Below, piece after piece: positions 37,749-48,602 of a stretch of DNA of 64,000 nt (positions are counted from its first letter, which is position 1; each line of letters starts with the position of its first letter). The position numbers were made by a program, and so were the translations under genes. The stretch covers positions 7,822,001 through 7,886,000 of the forward strand of contig OZ026845.1 in the NCBI GenBank assembly GCA_964023205.1. Direction: 5' to 3'. Below the pieces are notes generated by a model, which did no database searches, was not told the origin of the DNA, and worked only from the letters and a program-made list of their open reading frames with translations. This DNA is from Lutraria lutraria (taxonomy: Eukaryota; Mollusca; Bivalvia; Venerida; Mactridae).

Positions 37749-39069
37749 TAATATATTTCTACAGTTAAACTGCACAACAAATCATGCAAAAACTTAAAAA
37801 CGCATGAAGTAATAACATTATGTTGCAGTCATGTTTATTAGAAGAAAAAAATACGATTTGTATCGATTTTTTTGTTAATCTGGCAGTGTAGCGGCCGCAT
37901 AGCGGACTATTATAGTCAAACATATAAAATGCACAAGAAATCCGGCTAAACACTTACGAATCTGTGATATAATTCGATTTTATTCCTTTAACGTTCATTA
38001 GATGAGAACTTACACATTTTTTTCATTTTTTGTTTCTTTTTGTGAAGTTGGCAGCCCAGCAGCGTAACAGCGTAATATATATTTATACAGATAAACTTCA
38101 CAACAAATCGAGCTAAATACTTAAGAATGCATAAAATAATGTCAGTCTGTCGTTTAAACAATAATTAACTGAAAATATATGATTTTCATTTTTTTTCAAT
38201 GTGGAATTAGCCGCTGCTAGCAGCGTGAAGTTGGCAGCCCAGCAGCGTCACAGCGTAATCTATATTTCTACAGATAAACTTCACAACAAATCATGAAAAA
38301 TACTTCAGAATGCATAAAATAATGTCAGTCTGTTGTTTAAACATTAATTAACAGAAAATACATAATTTTCATATTTTTTTTTCAATGTGAAATTAGCCGC
38401 TGCTAGCAGCGTGAAGTTGGCAGCCCAGCAGCGTCTAATTTCACGCACAATTTTTTTTTGAAAAATCATATATTTTCATTTCATTAACGTTCAAACAACA
38501 GACTGACGTTATCTTATGCATTCTGAAGTATTTTTCTTGATTTGTTTATCTGTAGAAATATAGATTACGCTGTGACGCTGCTGGGCTGCCAACTTCACGC
38601 TGCTAGCAGCGGCTAATTCCACATTGAAAAAAAAAATGAAAATCATATATTTTCAGTTAATTATTGTTTAAACGACATACTGACATTATTTTATGCATTC
38701 TTAAGTATTTAGCTCGATTTGTTGTGAAGTTTATCTGTATAAATATATATTACGCTGTTACGCTGCTGGGCTGCCAACTTCACAAAAAGAAACAAAAAAT
38801 GAAAAAAATGTGTAAGTTCTCATCTAATGAACGTTAAAGGAATAAAATCGAATTATATCATAGATTCGTAAGTGTTTAGCCGGATTTCTTGTGCATTTTA
38901 TATGTTTGACTATAATAGTCCGCTATGCGGCCGCTACACTGCCAGATTCACAAAATCGATACAAATCGTATTTTTTTCTTCTAATAAACATGACAGCAAC
39001 ATAATGTTATTACTTCATGCGTTTTTAATTTTTTGCATGAATTGTTGTGCAGTTTATCTGTAGAAACAT

Positions 39070-39256
39070 ATTAAGCTGCTGGGCTGCTAGGCTGCTGGGC
39101 TGCTAACTTCACGCTGCTGGGCTGCTAGGCTGCTGGGCTGCTAACTTCACGCTGCTGGGCTGCTAGGCTGCTGGGCTGCCAACTTCACGCTGCTGGGCTG
39201 CTAGGCTGCTGGGCTGCCAACTTCACGCTGCTAGGCTGCTGGGCTGCCAACTTCAC
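39070..39256 (-). repeat. right tip array of the palindrome
   Basis: Five units ending in GCTGCCAACTTCAC or GCTGCTAACTTCAC, each preceded by CTG-rich GCTGGGCTGCTAGGCTGCT. It is the inverted counterpart of 37,604-37,748 with one more unit. Confidence 0.9.
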
Positions 39257-39289
39257 GGACATGGTAGACTAGTCAAACACGTGAACAAT

Positions 39290-39640
39290 GGTCACCTTAT
39301 GAAATAATATATACCACATTTTATGACAGGTTGCCTTTATTCAAAGGTCATTTTGTTCTAAGTAATTAATAACACGTAGAGTGAAACCTCTTTAGCGTCC
39401 ATCGTACACTGTAGTTAAAATCATACATTTTCCTTAAGTTTACCAGATAAAACACGTAATGTTCCGGATGACGCTTATATTAGTAAAGCAAGGGTCATCT
39501 TTTTTGGAAATACGTAGTGTGACCTCTATTGACAAGTTGTCTTTATTCAGAAATCATTTTGAATTACCAATGATAGTTTCTACTTGACAGGGCGACATTA
39601 TTCGGAGGTGACTACTAACACAGGTTTGACTGTATTTAAG
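39290..39640. mobile_element. pogo-like sequence, right side of the palindrome
   Basis: Contains direct sub-repeats of the form GACAGGTTG.CTTTATTC and GGTCATTTTG (39,327 and 39,528) and ends ACACAGGTTTGACTG-TA at 39,637. Matching blocks occur at 37,190-37,310 left of the palindrome, suggesting that both flanks are parts of one older element. Confidence 0.5.
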
Positions 39641-40110
39641 TAAATTGATACCACATGTATGCAGATACTTTCCTAAGTGTCTAAGGTACAACGTAATTCA
39701 CAACATTGCATCGATGTCTCGGATTTCCCAACCGATGTCAGCTTCATTTATTTGATTTGCCATCAAACAGGACAGTGGGAAGTTACTCCGTAGTCCTATG
39801 ACAATGGACTCTCACTAGCTCCACCGCTGTGGGACACAATCCCATATAAAAAATCAAACTTTCTTTTTGGCGAGTTATATGCGAGCTAAAACCACGCTTA
39901 TTACCATAATGACGCAGATCTTAATTGTCTCCAATTCAAATTTTACAACTGAGATTTAGGTAAAAAAAATATTAAAAAACTGCTAGTTGTTATTGATTTA
40001 CATGTATTTATATTTGAATACTTTGTAGACTTACCAATATTATACAGAATCATGGCTTACTTATAATGTGTAGTTCACTGACTTTGTGAAATGTTGCAGG
40101 AGGATAATAG
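39641..40110. other. gene-free stretch
   Basis: Nothing recognised; short frames only. Confidence 0.5.
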
Positions 40111-40268
40111 TACATTAAAACACCAGAACACCGGAATTCTCTGAAAATCGGACGATTTTTCAAGTCTCAATATTTACTGAATTTGTCCATAATTTTTTGA
40201 AAACCGGAATTATCAGAAAACCGGACTTTTGATCCGGAAGCGGTCCGGTATTCAGGGGCTTTACTGTA
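40111..40268. mobile_element. pogo-like MITE with CCGGA blocks
   Basis: TA-CATTAAAACACC at the left and GGGGCTTTACTG-TA at the right, enclosing repeats of AACCGGAATT and AAACCGGAC. Shares its block vocabulary with 50,175-50,275. Confidence 0.6.
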
Positions 40269-41198
40269 CTACGTTCGTGTGATTTTCTAGACACATAGTC
40301 CGTTATGATTAATATACAAACATTATTATGTAGGTACGATAGTCGGCTCGTAAAATTAGAATCTCATGAAATTTGTTCTACAAAAAACATCTTTAAGTGT
40401 TCTGTAAAAATACATTATTAATATTGATTCTATCCTACAATTATAGTACAATTGCATACACTGATTAAATTAATATTTAGACTATTGTCCTCAAAATCAA
40501 GAAGTATTAACCTTCATTCAAAGTGTTGAATACCAGGAATAATTTTACAGACAAAAGAACCTCGCCGCCCCGAGCCACGTAATGGTTTGTTTGTGTTTAA
40601 GGTGGTGGTCCCCGGCAATAGTAGCTACTCGGGCATTTCCGTAACTGGGAAATATTTTCTTTAGACAAACGCCGAGGTGTTCCGATTGATTCCCCGGGTC
40701 TCAGATCTTATTTTCTGTTTGTAAAGAGGTTTTCTAGTTCATTGACTCATTATTTGAATTAAATGAAAATTTGCCGCACTTGAAACGCAGTGGAATTGCC
40801 GGCAATCAAACGATCCTGAATTTGCAATCAATTTGCTGTCCATAACCAGGATTTTTACATTTCACTTTTACATTAAACAATTCACATTAAACTTTTTTAT
40901 TCACACTGAGAGTTGCAGTAAACCAAGGAGCATTTTTCAACAACCCAACCACCGTACATGTAAAATGATAGCAACGCACATGAACGACGTGAATTAAAAA
41001 AAAGCAAAGGACGGACGCACGGACAAACAATATACACTATCTGCAAGACATGCCACTCATGTTGAGTCACTTACGTCCAACATCCTTACAGAAAACTGTA
41101 TGTATCATCTCCATAACGACGTTTAACATTAAATTAGCCTTATTTCATTATCAAAGCACAACTGATCAGGTCTCCAGAGTTGTAGGTTTGTAAGCAAA

Positions 41199-41378
41199 TA
41201 CAATACAACCTCTCCAGAGTGACCCTCTCTTGAGCAAAAAGAAATTCCCATCAGCCACAGCTTGACTTTTTCCCACTGCACAATTTAAATATTAATTCTA
41301 CCTCTCTAGAGCAATAACCTATCACAACAACATCATTTTGCTACTCCAAGAGTGTTGCTTCGGAGAGGGTGCGCTGTA
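41199..41378. mobile_element. pogo-like MITE, copy 2 of a pair
   Basis: TA then CAATACAACCTCTCC at the left; GGAGAGGGTGCGCTG then TA at the right. Similar along its length to 29,147-29,329 (shared CTTGAGCAA, TTTTCCCACTGCAC, CCTCTCTAGAG and TTTTGCTACTCC blocks). Confidence 0.75.
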
Positions 41379-41609
41379 TCATAAACTGATTGGTAGACAC
41401 CGCTGTCCTGTCATTATATATGACATATTCAAGAAATTGCGATCTGTCTTCGCACCAATGGTTGTAGAGAAGAAATTACATGGTTACATTGTATGTCATC
41501 GTAGAATATAAATAATAAAAATGTACGAATGTGAATGCGTTTCTCAAACAACATACTGGTAGATTCCCGCATGATAATATCAACAGGGGTTATTTTGCAT
41601 TGAAATATA

Positions 41610-41702
41610 TAGCCTTAGGGAGAAAAATGGGACCGAAAGTTCATTTCGGATAAGACCAGGTTTTCGGATAATCCGAGTTCGGATAATCCAGGTTTAACTG
41701 TA
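41610..41702. mobile_element. pogo-like MITE, right part
   Basis: Ends CCAGGTTTAACTG-TA, with repeated TTCGGATAATCCGAG-like blocks. The reversed end CAGTTAAACCTGGATTATCC fits pogo/Tigger TIRs. The left end is not clear. Confidence 0.5.
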
Positions 41703-42240
41703 ATTGCGTTTTTATTTCAGCTAGATAAATATAAAAATGTTGGAGTAGATATTCTTATATAAATGTTACCACTTAGTAATAAGCAATGTCTCAATTATAT
41801 ACGTTTTTTATTAAATCATTTACGTAAACTGTCTAATAGATTACATTACAAAGACTAGACAGATGTAACATTTTTTTTGCCCTGTACATATTCTGTGAAG
41901 AAAAAATGAGATTATTTGATTATCTCAAAAACCAGGAGTTATTATCATCGAATTACGTTTTATCAAATAGGGGTAATGTATTGCGCCTAATTGTGGCTAA
42001 TTTAACGCCAGACTTGCTTGTCCGCAAACTTAAACTCATTTTGTCATGGTAACCATACGGCAGACTAATTTGCCTAACTATATTATATAGGAATATATGA
42101 CTGCAGGTAGTTGGATACAATCCTTAAAGAGATTCTTCTGCCTTACAGTCGGTTCCCAAAATATTTATGATTTAATAATGTAGAATAAGAGTGACTCAAA
42201 CTGTTTCAATACTTGACCTTATTGAGACAACGATATTTAA
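41703..42240. other. gene-free left flank of the minisatellite
   Basis: AT-rich unique-looking sequence. No LINE coding similarity was found here to match the fragment on the other side of the array. Confidence 0.5.
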
Positions 42241-45200
42241 GCCATACCGATGGATGTTAGTGTAAGCCGTACTAATGGATGTTAGAGTAAGCCGTACTGA
42301 TGGATGTTAGAGTAAGCCGTACCGATGGATGTTAGAGTAAGCCGTACTGGTGGCTGTTAGTGTAAGCCGTACTGATGGATGATAGTGCAAGCCGTACTGA
42401 TGGATGTTAGTGCAAGCCGTACTGATGGATGTTAGAGTAAGCCGTACTGGTGGCTGTTAGTGCAAGCCGTACTGGTGGCTGTTAGTGCAAGCCGTACTGA
42501 TGGATGTTAGTGTAAGCCGTACTGATGGCTGTTAGTGCAAGCCGTACTGATGGATGTTAGTGCAAGCCGTACTGGTGGCTGTTAGTGCAAGCCGTACTGA
42601 TGAATGTTAGTGCAAGCCGTACTGATGGCTGTTAGTGCAAGCCGTACTGATGAATGTTAGTGCAAGCCGTACTGATGGCTGTTAGTGCAAGCCGTACTGA
42701 TGGATGTTAGTGCAAGCCGTACTGGTGGCTGTTAGTGCAAGCTGTACTGATGGATGTTAGTGCAAGCCGTACTGGTGGCTGTTAGTGCAAGCCGTACTGA
42801 TGGATGTTAGTGCAAGCCGTACTGGTGGCTGTTAGTGCAAGCCGTACTGATGGATGTTAGTGCAAGCCGTACTGATGGATGTTAGTGCAAGCCGTACTGA
42901 TGGATGTTAGTGCAAGCCGTACTGGTGGATGTTAGTGCAAGCCGTACTGATGGCTGTTAGTGCAAGCCGTACTGATGGATGTTAGTGCAAGCCGTACTGA
43001 TGGCTGTTAGTGCAAGCCGTACTGGTGGATGTTAGTGCAAGCCGTACTGATGGATGTTAGTGCAAGCCGTACTGATGGCTGTTAGTGCAAGCCGTACTGA
43101 TGGATGTTAGTGCAAGCCGTACTGGTGGATGTTAGTGCAAGCCGTACTGATGGATGTTAGTGCAAGCCGTACTGATGGCTGTTAGTGCAAGCCGTACTGG
43201 TGGATGTTAGTGCAAGCCGTACTGATGGCTGTTAGTGCAAGCCGTACTGATGGATGTTAGTGCAAGCCGTACTGATGGATGTTAGTGCAAGCCGTACTGA
43301 TGGATGTTAGTGCAAGCCGTACTGATGGATGTTAGTGCAAGCCGTACTGATGGATGTTAGTGCAAGCCGTACTGATGGATGTTAGTGCAAGCCGTACTGA
43401 TGGATGTTAGTGCAAGCCGTACTGATGGATGTTAGTGCAAGCCGTACTGGTGGCTGTTAGTGCAAGCCGTACTGATGGATGTTAGTGCAAGCCGTACTGA
43501 TGGATGTTAGAGTAAGCCGTACTGATGGCTGTTAGTGCAAGCCGTACTGATGGATGTTAGTGTAAGCCGTACTGGTGGCTGTTAGTGCAAGCCGTACTGA
43601 TGGATGTTAGAGTAAGCCGTACTGATGGCTGTTAGTGCAAGCCGTACTGATGAATATTAGTGTAAGCCGTACTGATGGATGTTAGTGCAAGCCGTACTGG
43701 TGGCTGTTAGTGCAAGCCGTACTGATGGATGTTAGAGTAAGCCGTACTGATGGATGTTAGTGCAAGCCGTACTGATGGATGTTAGAGTAAGCCGTACTGA
43801 TGGATGTTAGTGCAAGCCGTACTGATGGATGTTAGAGTAAGCCGTACTGGTGGATGTTAGTGTAAGCCGTACTGATGGATGTTAGAGTAAGCCGTACTGG
43901 TGGCTGTTAGTGTAAGCCGTACTGATGGATGTTAGAGTAAGCCGTACTGGTGGCTGTTAGTGCAAGCCGTACTGGTGGCTGTTAGAGTAAGCCGTACTGA
44001 TGGATGTTAGTGTAAGCCGTACTGATGGATGTTAGAGTAAGCCGTACTGATGGCTGTTAGTGCAAGCCGTACTGATGGATGTTAGAGTAAGCCGTACTGA
44101 TGGATGTTAGTGCAAGCCGTACTGATGGATGTTAGAGTAAGCCGTACTGATGGATGTTAGTGCAAGCCGTACTGGTGGCTGTTAGTGCAAGCCGTACTGA
44201 TGGATGTTAGAGTAAGCCGTACTGATGGATGTTAGTGCAAGCCGTACTGGTGGCTGTTAGTGCAAGCCGTACTGGTGGCTGTTAGTGCAAGCCGTACTGG
44301 TGGCTGTTAGTGCAAGCCGTACTAGTGGCTGTTAGTGCAAGCCGTACTGATGGCTGTTAGTGCAAGCCGTACTGATGAATGTTAGTGCAAGCCGTACTGA
44401 TGAATGTTAGTGCAAGCCGTACTGATGAATGTTAGTGCAAGCTGTACTGATGAATGTTAGTGCAAGCCGTACTGATGGATGTTAGTGCAAGCCGTACTGA
44501 TGAATGTTAGTGCAAGCCGTACTGATGAATGTTAGTGCAAGCCGTACTGATGAATGTTAGTGCAAGCCGTACTGATGGATGTTAGTGCAAGCCGTACTGA
44601 TGAATGTTAGTGCAAGCCGTACTGATGGATGTTAGAGCAAGCCGTACTGGTGGCTGTTAGTGCAAGCCGTACTGATGAATATTAGTGTAAGCCGTACTGA
44701 TGGATGTTAGTGCAAGCCGTACTGGTGGCTGTTAGTGCAAGCCGTACTGATGGATGTTAGTGTAAGCCGTACTGGTGGCTGTTAGTGCAAGCCGTACTGG
44801 TGGCTGTTAGTGTAAGCGATACTGATGGATGTTAGTGCAAGCCGTACTGGTGGCTGTTAGTGCAAGCCGTAGTGGTGGATGTTAGTGCAAGCCGTACTGA
44901 TGGATGTTAGTGCAAGCCGTACTGGTGGCTGTTAGTGCAAGCCCTACTGGTGGATGTTAGTGTAAGCGATACTGATGGATGTTAGTGCAAGCCGTACTGG
45001 TGGCTGTTAGTGCAAGCCGTAGTGATGGATGTTAGTGCAAGCCGTACTGGTGGCTGTTAGTGCAAGCCGTAGTGGTGGATGTTAGTGCAAGCCGTACTGA
45101 TGGATGTTAGTGTAAGCGATACTGATGGATGTTAGTGCAAGCCGTACTGATGGATGTTAGTGTAAGCGATACTGATGGATGTTAGTGCAAGCCCTACTGG

Positions 45201-45551
45201 TGGATGTTAGTGTAAGCGATACTGATGGATGTTAGTGCAAGCCGTACTGGTGGCTGTTAGTGCAAGCCGTAGTGGTGGATGTTAGTGCAAGTCGTACTGA
45301 TGGATGTTAGAGTAAGCCGTACTGATGGATGTTAGTGCAAGCCGTACTGGTGGCTGTTAGTGTAAGCCGTACTGATGGATGTTAGTGCAAGCCGTACTGA
45401 TGGATGATAGTGTATGCTGTACTGATGGATGTTAGTGTAAGCCGTACTGATGGCTGTTAGTGTAAGCCGTACTGATGGATGTTAGTGTATGCTGTACTGA
45501 TGGATGTTAGTGCAAGCCGTACTGATGGATGTTAGTGTAAGTCGTACTGAT
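42241..45551. repeat. 25-bp minisatellite, 132 units in register
   Basis: Each unit consists of GTTAGTGCAAGCCGTACTG plus a variable hexamer (mostly ATGGAT, GTGGCT, ATGGCT, ATGAAT or GTGGAT). Unit starts were checked every 300 bases from 42,241 to 45,541 and all fall on the 25-base grid, so there is no net indel in 132 units. TGCAA varies to AGTAA or TGTAA, mainly toward both ends. 25 is not a multiple of three and each strand meets stops (TGA on plus, TAA on minus) in its reading frames, so it does not encode a repeat protein. The right edge touches a LINE fragment. Confidence 0.97.
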
Positions 45552-45555
45552 CTGT

Positions 45556-45710
45556 CTGTTTTCCTAGTGAGATGTTATTGATTAGGTTGTCTGTAAGTTC
45601 TACAAGTTGCGTTACGCATGAGTATCTCTCTCTAAAGCCATGCTGGAGGTCGAACAGGATGCATTCTATCTTGCGACAATCTCATGGAAACCGATGCTTC
45701 TGCATATTGT
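45556..45710 (-). mobile_element. LINE reverse transcriptase fragment abutting the minisatellite
   Basis: Minus-strand translation gives ECILFDLQHGFRERYSCVTQ then LVELTDNLINNISLGKQTD. This is the conserved N-terminal palm region of non-LTR reverse transcriptases (the HGFR...TQL...GKQTD block that normally precedes DFSKAFD). An in-frame stop precedes it. The coding similarity stops where the minisatellite begins, so the catalytic part is absent. Confidence 0.75.
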
Positions 45711-46687
45711 CTAGTCATGTGTTTAAACCAATGGTACAAAACACGATAAATGGTAATAAATAAGTTGTATTAGTTGTTATTTTCGTCTGTTCCTCACAGT
45801 TTCCAAAATAGTCATATCTCAAAACAATTGAAATTAATGAGTCTGGCAACCATTTTGTTATGAAACAATTGTAGTATTGAAGTTTATCATTGGACACGTA
45901 CTGTTAGATAATTGGCATATTAACTCTTGAGTGTGTTTGGTTACGTGATAAATAAAAGTCGATTACTTATCGCGATAACTTATCGTACAAGAAAAGTTAA
46001 TAATTCCAGTAGGCAAATATCTTTTCAAACATAATAACATTAGTATAAAATTTAACGTCAAAGATATTACAACTACTTTCATGTCGTCATTTTTATATCC
46101 TCACATGTCGCTGTTTAGCACCCGCCATCTTGTTGGGTATTTATTGCTTCATTAGTATGATTTTCTGTGATAAACACTTGAATGTGAGGATTAAATGAAC
46201 CTAATCATACATTTATGAGACAATTAATTACATCAGGATACAGATTCCACAAAATACAAAAACCTTCTGCTAGTTTTCTGATCTCAAAGACCGCCAAATC
46301 TTATCACAATGTACGATCACGCTCTCAATTTGCTTGAAATTATGGGTGTTTCATATCAATAATTGCTGAAATCTTCCAAGAATTTGCATACTTACATTCA
46401 ACATTAAGATTTATCAGCTCTTAGAGAGGTAAGTAAATTTATCTTAACACGTTTCAATGAATTTGGTGAGTGGAATGAAAGATAGAGGCATGTTCTTGCC
46501 AATAGTAACAGTGCCATTGTTTCAAACTCTTCGGATACGCCATTTTGGTACATGAAAACAAATATACATTACCAGACCTAGTTCCTTGGTATTTCGCAAC
46601 AGGGAAACAAAATGGCACAATTAATGAAGCATGCAACCTTTAAAGTCAATACTTCTGCTAGATGTTCACATTTATAGACGACGAGCC
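45711..46687. other. gene-free stretch
   Basis: No gene or repeat family was recognised. The segment separates the LINE fragment from a SINE head. Confidence 0.5.
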
Positions 46688-46735
46688 GCTGCCGTGGCCC
46701 AGTAGTTGGTGCGCTGGGACGTGGGACGTCTCAAG
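46688..46735 (+). mobile_element. truncated tRNA-like SINE head
   Basis: GCCGTGGCCCAGTAGTTGG followed by TGCGCTGGGAC has the form of a tRNA 5' half with an A box. No B box or body follows, so it is a fragment. Confidence 0.5.
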
Positions 46736-48485
46736 AATTTGACTTAAATAAGGTTTGAATACAAAGCTATACTATTTTCATTCTCAAAATATATCAACAC
46801 ATTATTTTTTATCAACACTTTAAATGTATGAAGTTGTCTGACTCTCTTTTTGATGAAATAATATTGGATGCTTGAATTCAGCCAGTTATTAAACAGTGAA
46901 ACAAAATCTAAAATGGGGAATACAACTTGAAACAATCATGTTTGTTAAATTACAGAGACATTTTTTGCTAAAACTATTTTGAGAAAACACTAAAATGTGA
47001 TGAAAACAATTAACAAAATGATTTCCGAATAGGGTCACCTTTCAATAAAGGCCACATTTCGTCTTTCCCGTGTGTGTGACTGGTGTGACTATAGTTTAAT
47101 AAACTATAATTTTAACATTTGAAAGTCAATCAAGAGTTAAGGCCCTTCAAAAGTATTGAAAAAAAATTCACTGAAATGTATGAACATCTATTTACACGTA
47201 TATTAAACTTGTGAATCATTTGTAAACAAGTTGTATCAATCAAGGCATTTGGCTTATCGTGCGCTATAGGATTGTATAAAGTATGCATATTTTGAATTCT
47301 AATTATCTTATTAGTATTCAGTACATATTGCACGTGACGCTGCTGTTTTGTCTTGCGGTAAAATCTTATAAATATGTATTAATACACTTACACACAAATA
47401 CACGAATTTCCATAATAATGGTTTTCTGTGGTCATTTTTTTGTGTTTAAATTAACCGATTCCCTTTTTTGAACAACGGACGGATAATTTTATTGAACTTA
47501 CCTACTGAACTCAAACAATCGTTTGTCAGTCCTTATTTTATGTTATAATATTATTGTAGTTGCATCTACATTATCATAAACTTAAAAGAGTATTGCGGTC
47601 GTTATATATTTCCGTTTAATCTTATCAGGCCAAACCTGTAAAAAATGTCACCACTTTAACATTCAAGTAAAACCATTATGATTTTAACATAAGCACCATT
47701 TTATGCTGTTTAGTTTGCTTCACTTTTGTTTAATTTGTACAAGTTATATCTACTTCATATACAGTATTACCCGTACGGTGCTTTGTCACTGTACGCACTT
47801 ACCTACATTAATTAAAACTAGGCTATACTTCCGTGTTAAAAAAAAAGTCTTAATTATTCAACGTACATTGTCCTTACTAAGATAATTAATTGTTCTATTA
47901 TGTGTTACGCGTAAATCACACAAAATATAAACACATCAACCAATTAATAACATAACATAACATAATTAATAACAGATTTATGATGAAAAAAGTATGTCCT
48001 AAGACACCAAAATTTGAGACAACGGTAAAAGCATTTGAATTTGATGATAAAACTAGCAAGATGTGTATATTACAGTTGTCGAATCTGCGGATAATTCTGA
48101 CAATCTTACCCGGAGACGGCCCTTCAAGGACTGTGTGGACCCATTCTACATCTTAAGATTCGTTACAGCATTTCCTCTTACCGTGGTCTGCTCGAAATGT
48201 TCATTACATTTCTCTTTGTTCATTGAACAAGCTAATGCATGGACAAGTATATCGATGCCATCATGAGTAGCTTTTTTATCACTGAGGTTCAGCGTCGCAC
48301 CAATAGTCAGTGTTATTTGGCGACTTTCTAGTGTTAAAGTCGGAGGACGACCCGGATAGACTACGGCCTTCGACCTACACTAAGCTTGCTGGATAGTTTC
48401 CTCTGGTATAAAGTTTGTCTGGCCCCGAGGTTATAAAACTTTGAGAACAGATTCCGAGCTCAAATCACACTTCCATTTTTAAAGT
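46736..48485. other. gene-free stretch
   Basis: AT-rich. Open frames of about 60 codons exist in both strands but none has splice signals, domains or codon bias. No repeats were recognised apart from simple A/T runs. Confidence 0.5.
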
Positions 48486-48602
48486 AGTATGGTTTAAAGG
48501 ATAGAGCAGATCAATTCTGGTGTCAGACTAATGTATCAATGATATCATTATTGTCTGATCATTATTAACTTAGAAACATTAAAAGACAAGATATGATGTT
48601 TT
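48486..48602. repeat. dispersed repeat, copy 1 (pairs with 51,226-51,372)
   Basis: Similarity to 51,226-51,372 is clear across GTGTCAGACTAATGTATC and the following 60 bases, with scattered substitutions. Function unknown; a small transposable-element relic is the simplest reading. Confidence 0.6.

Larger units (their letters stand above)
37600..39260. repeat. 1.66-kb near-palindrome (foldback-like element)
   Basis: The left edge GTCCGTGAAGTTGGCAGCCC is the exact reverse complement of the right edge GGGCTGCCAACTTCACGGAC. Matching positions (38,041 with 38,784; 38,225 with 38,598; 37,600 with 39,260) put the dyad near 38,411. The arms are about 810 bases with scattered mismatches; the same 62-63-residue frame appears on minus at 37,765-37,953 and on plus at 38,872-39,063, confirming high identity. 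Each arm has a tip of tandem 30-38-bp units, a spacer containing GCGGCCGC, and one or two internal units of about 185 bases starting with GTGAAGTTGGCAGCCCAGCA. No transposase is encoded. Foldback transposons have this architecture, but no target duplication was seen. Confidence 0.93.

Noticed and set aside
37765..39063. Two near-identical 62-63-residue frames, one per strand
   Set aside because: They are the same non-coding arm of the palindrome read on opposite strands; one carries an indel relative to the other.
42241..45551. Minisatellite as a CRISPR array or a repeat-protein gene
   Set aside because: There are no unique spacers, units are contiguous 25-mers, and 25 is not a multiple of three with stops in every frame.
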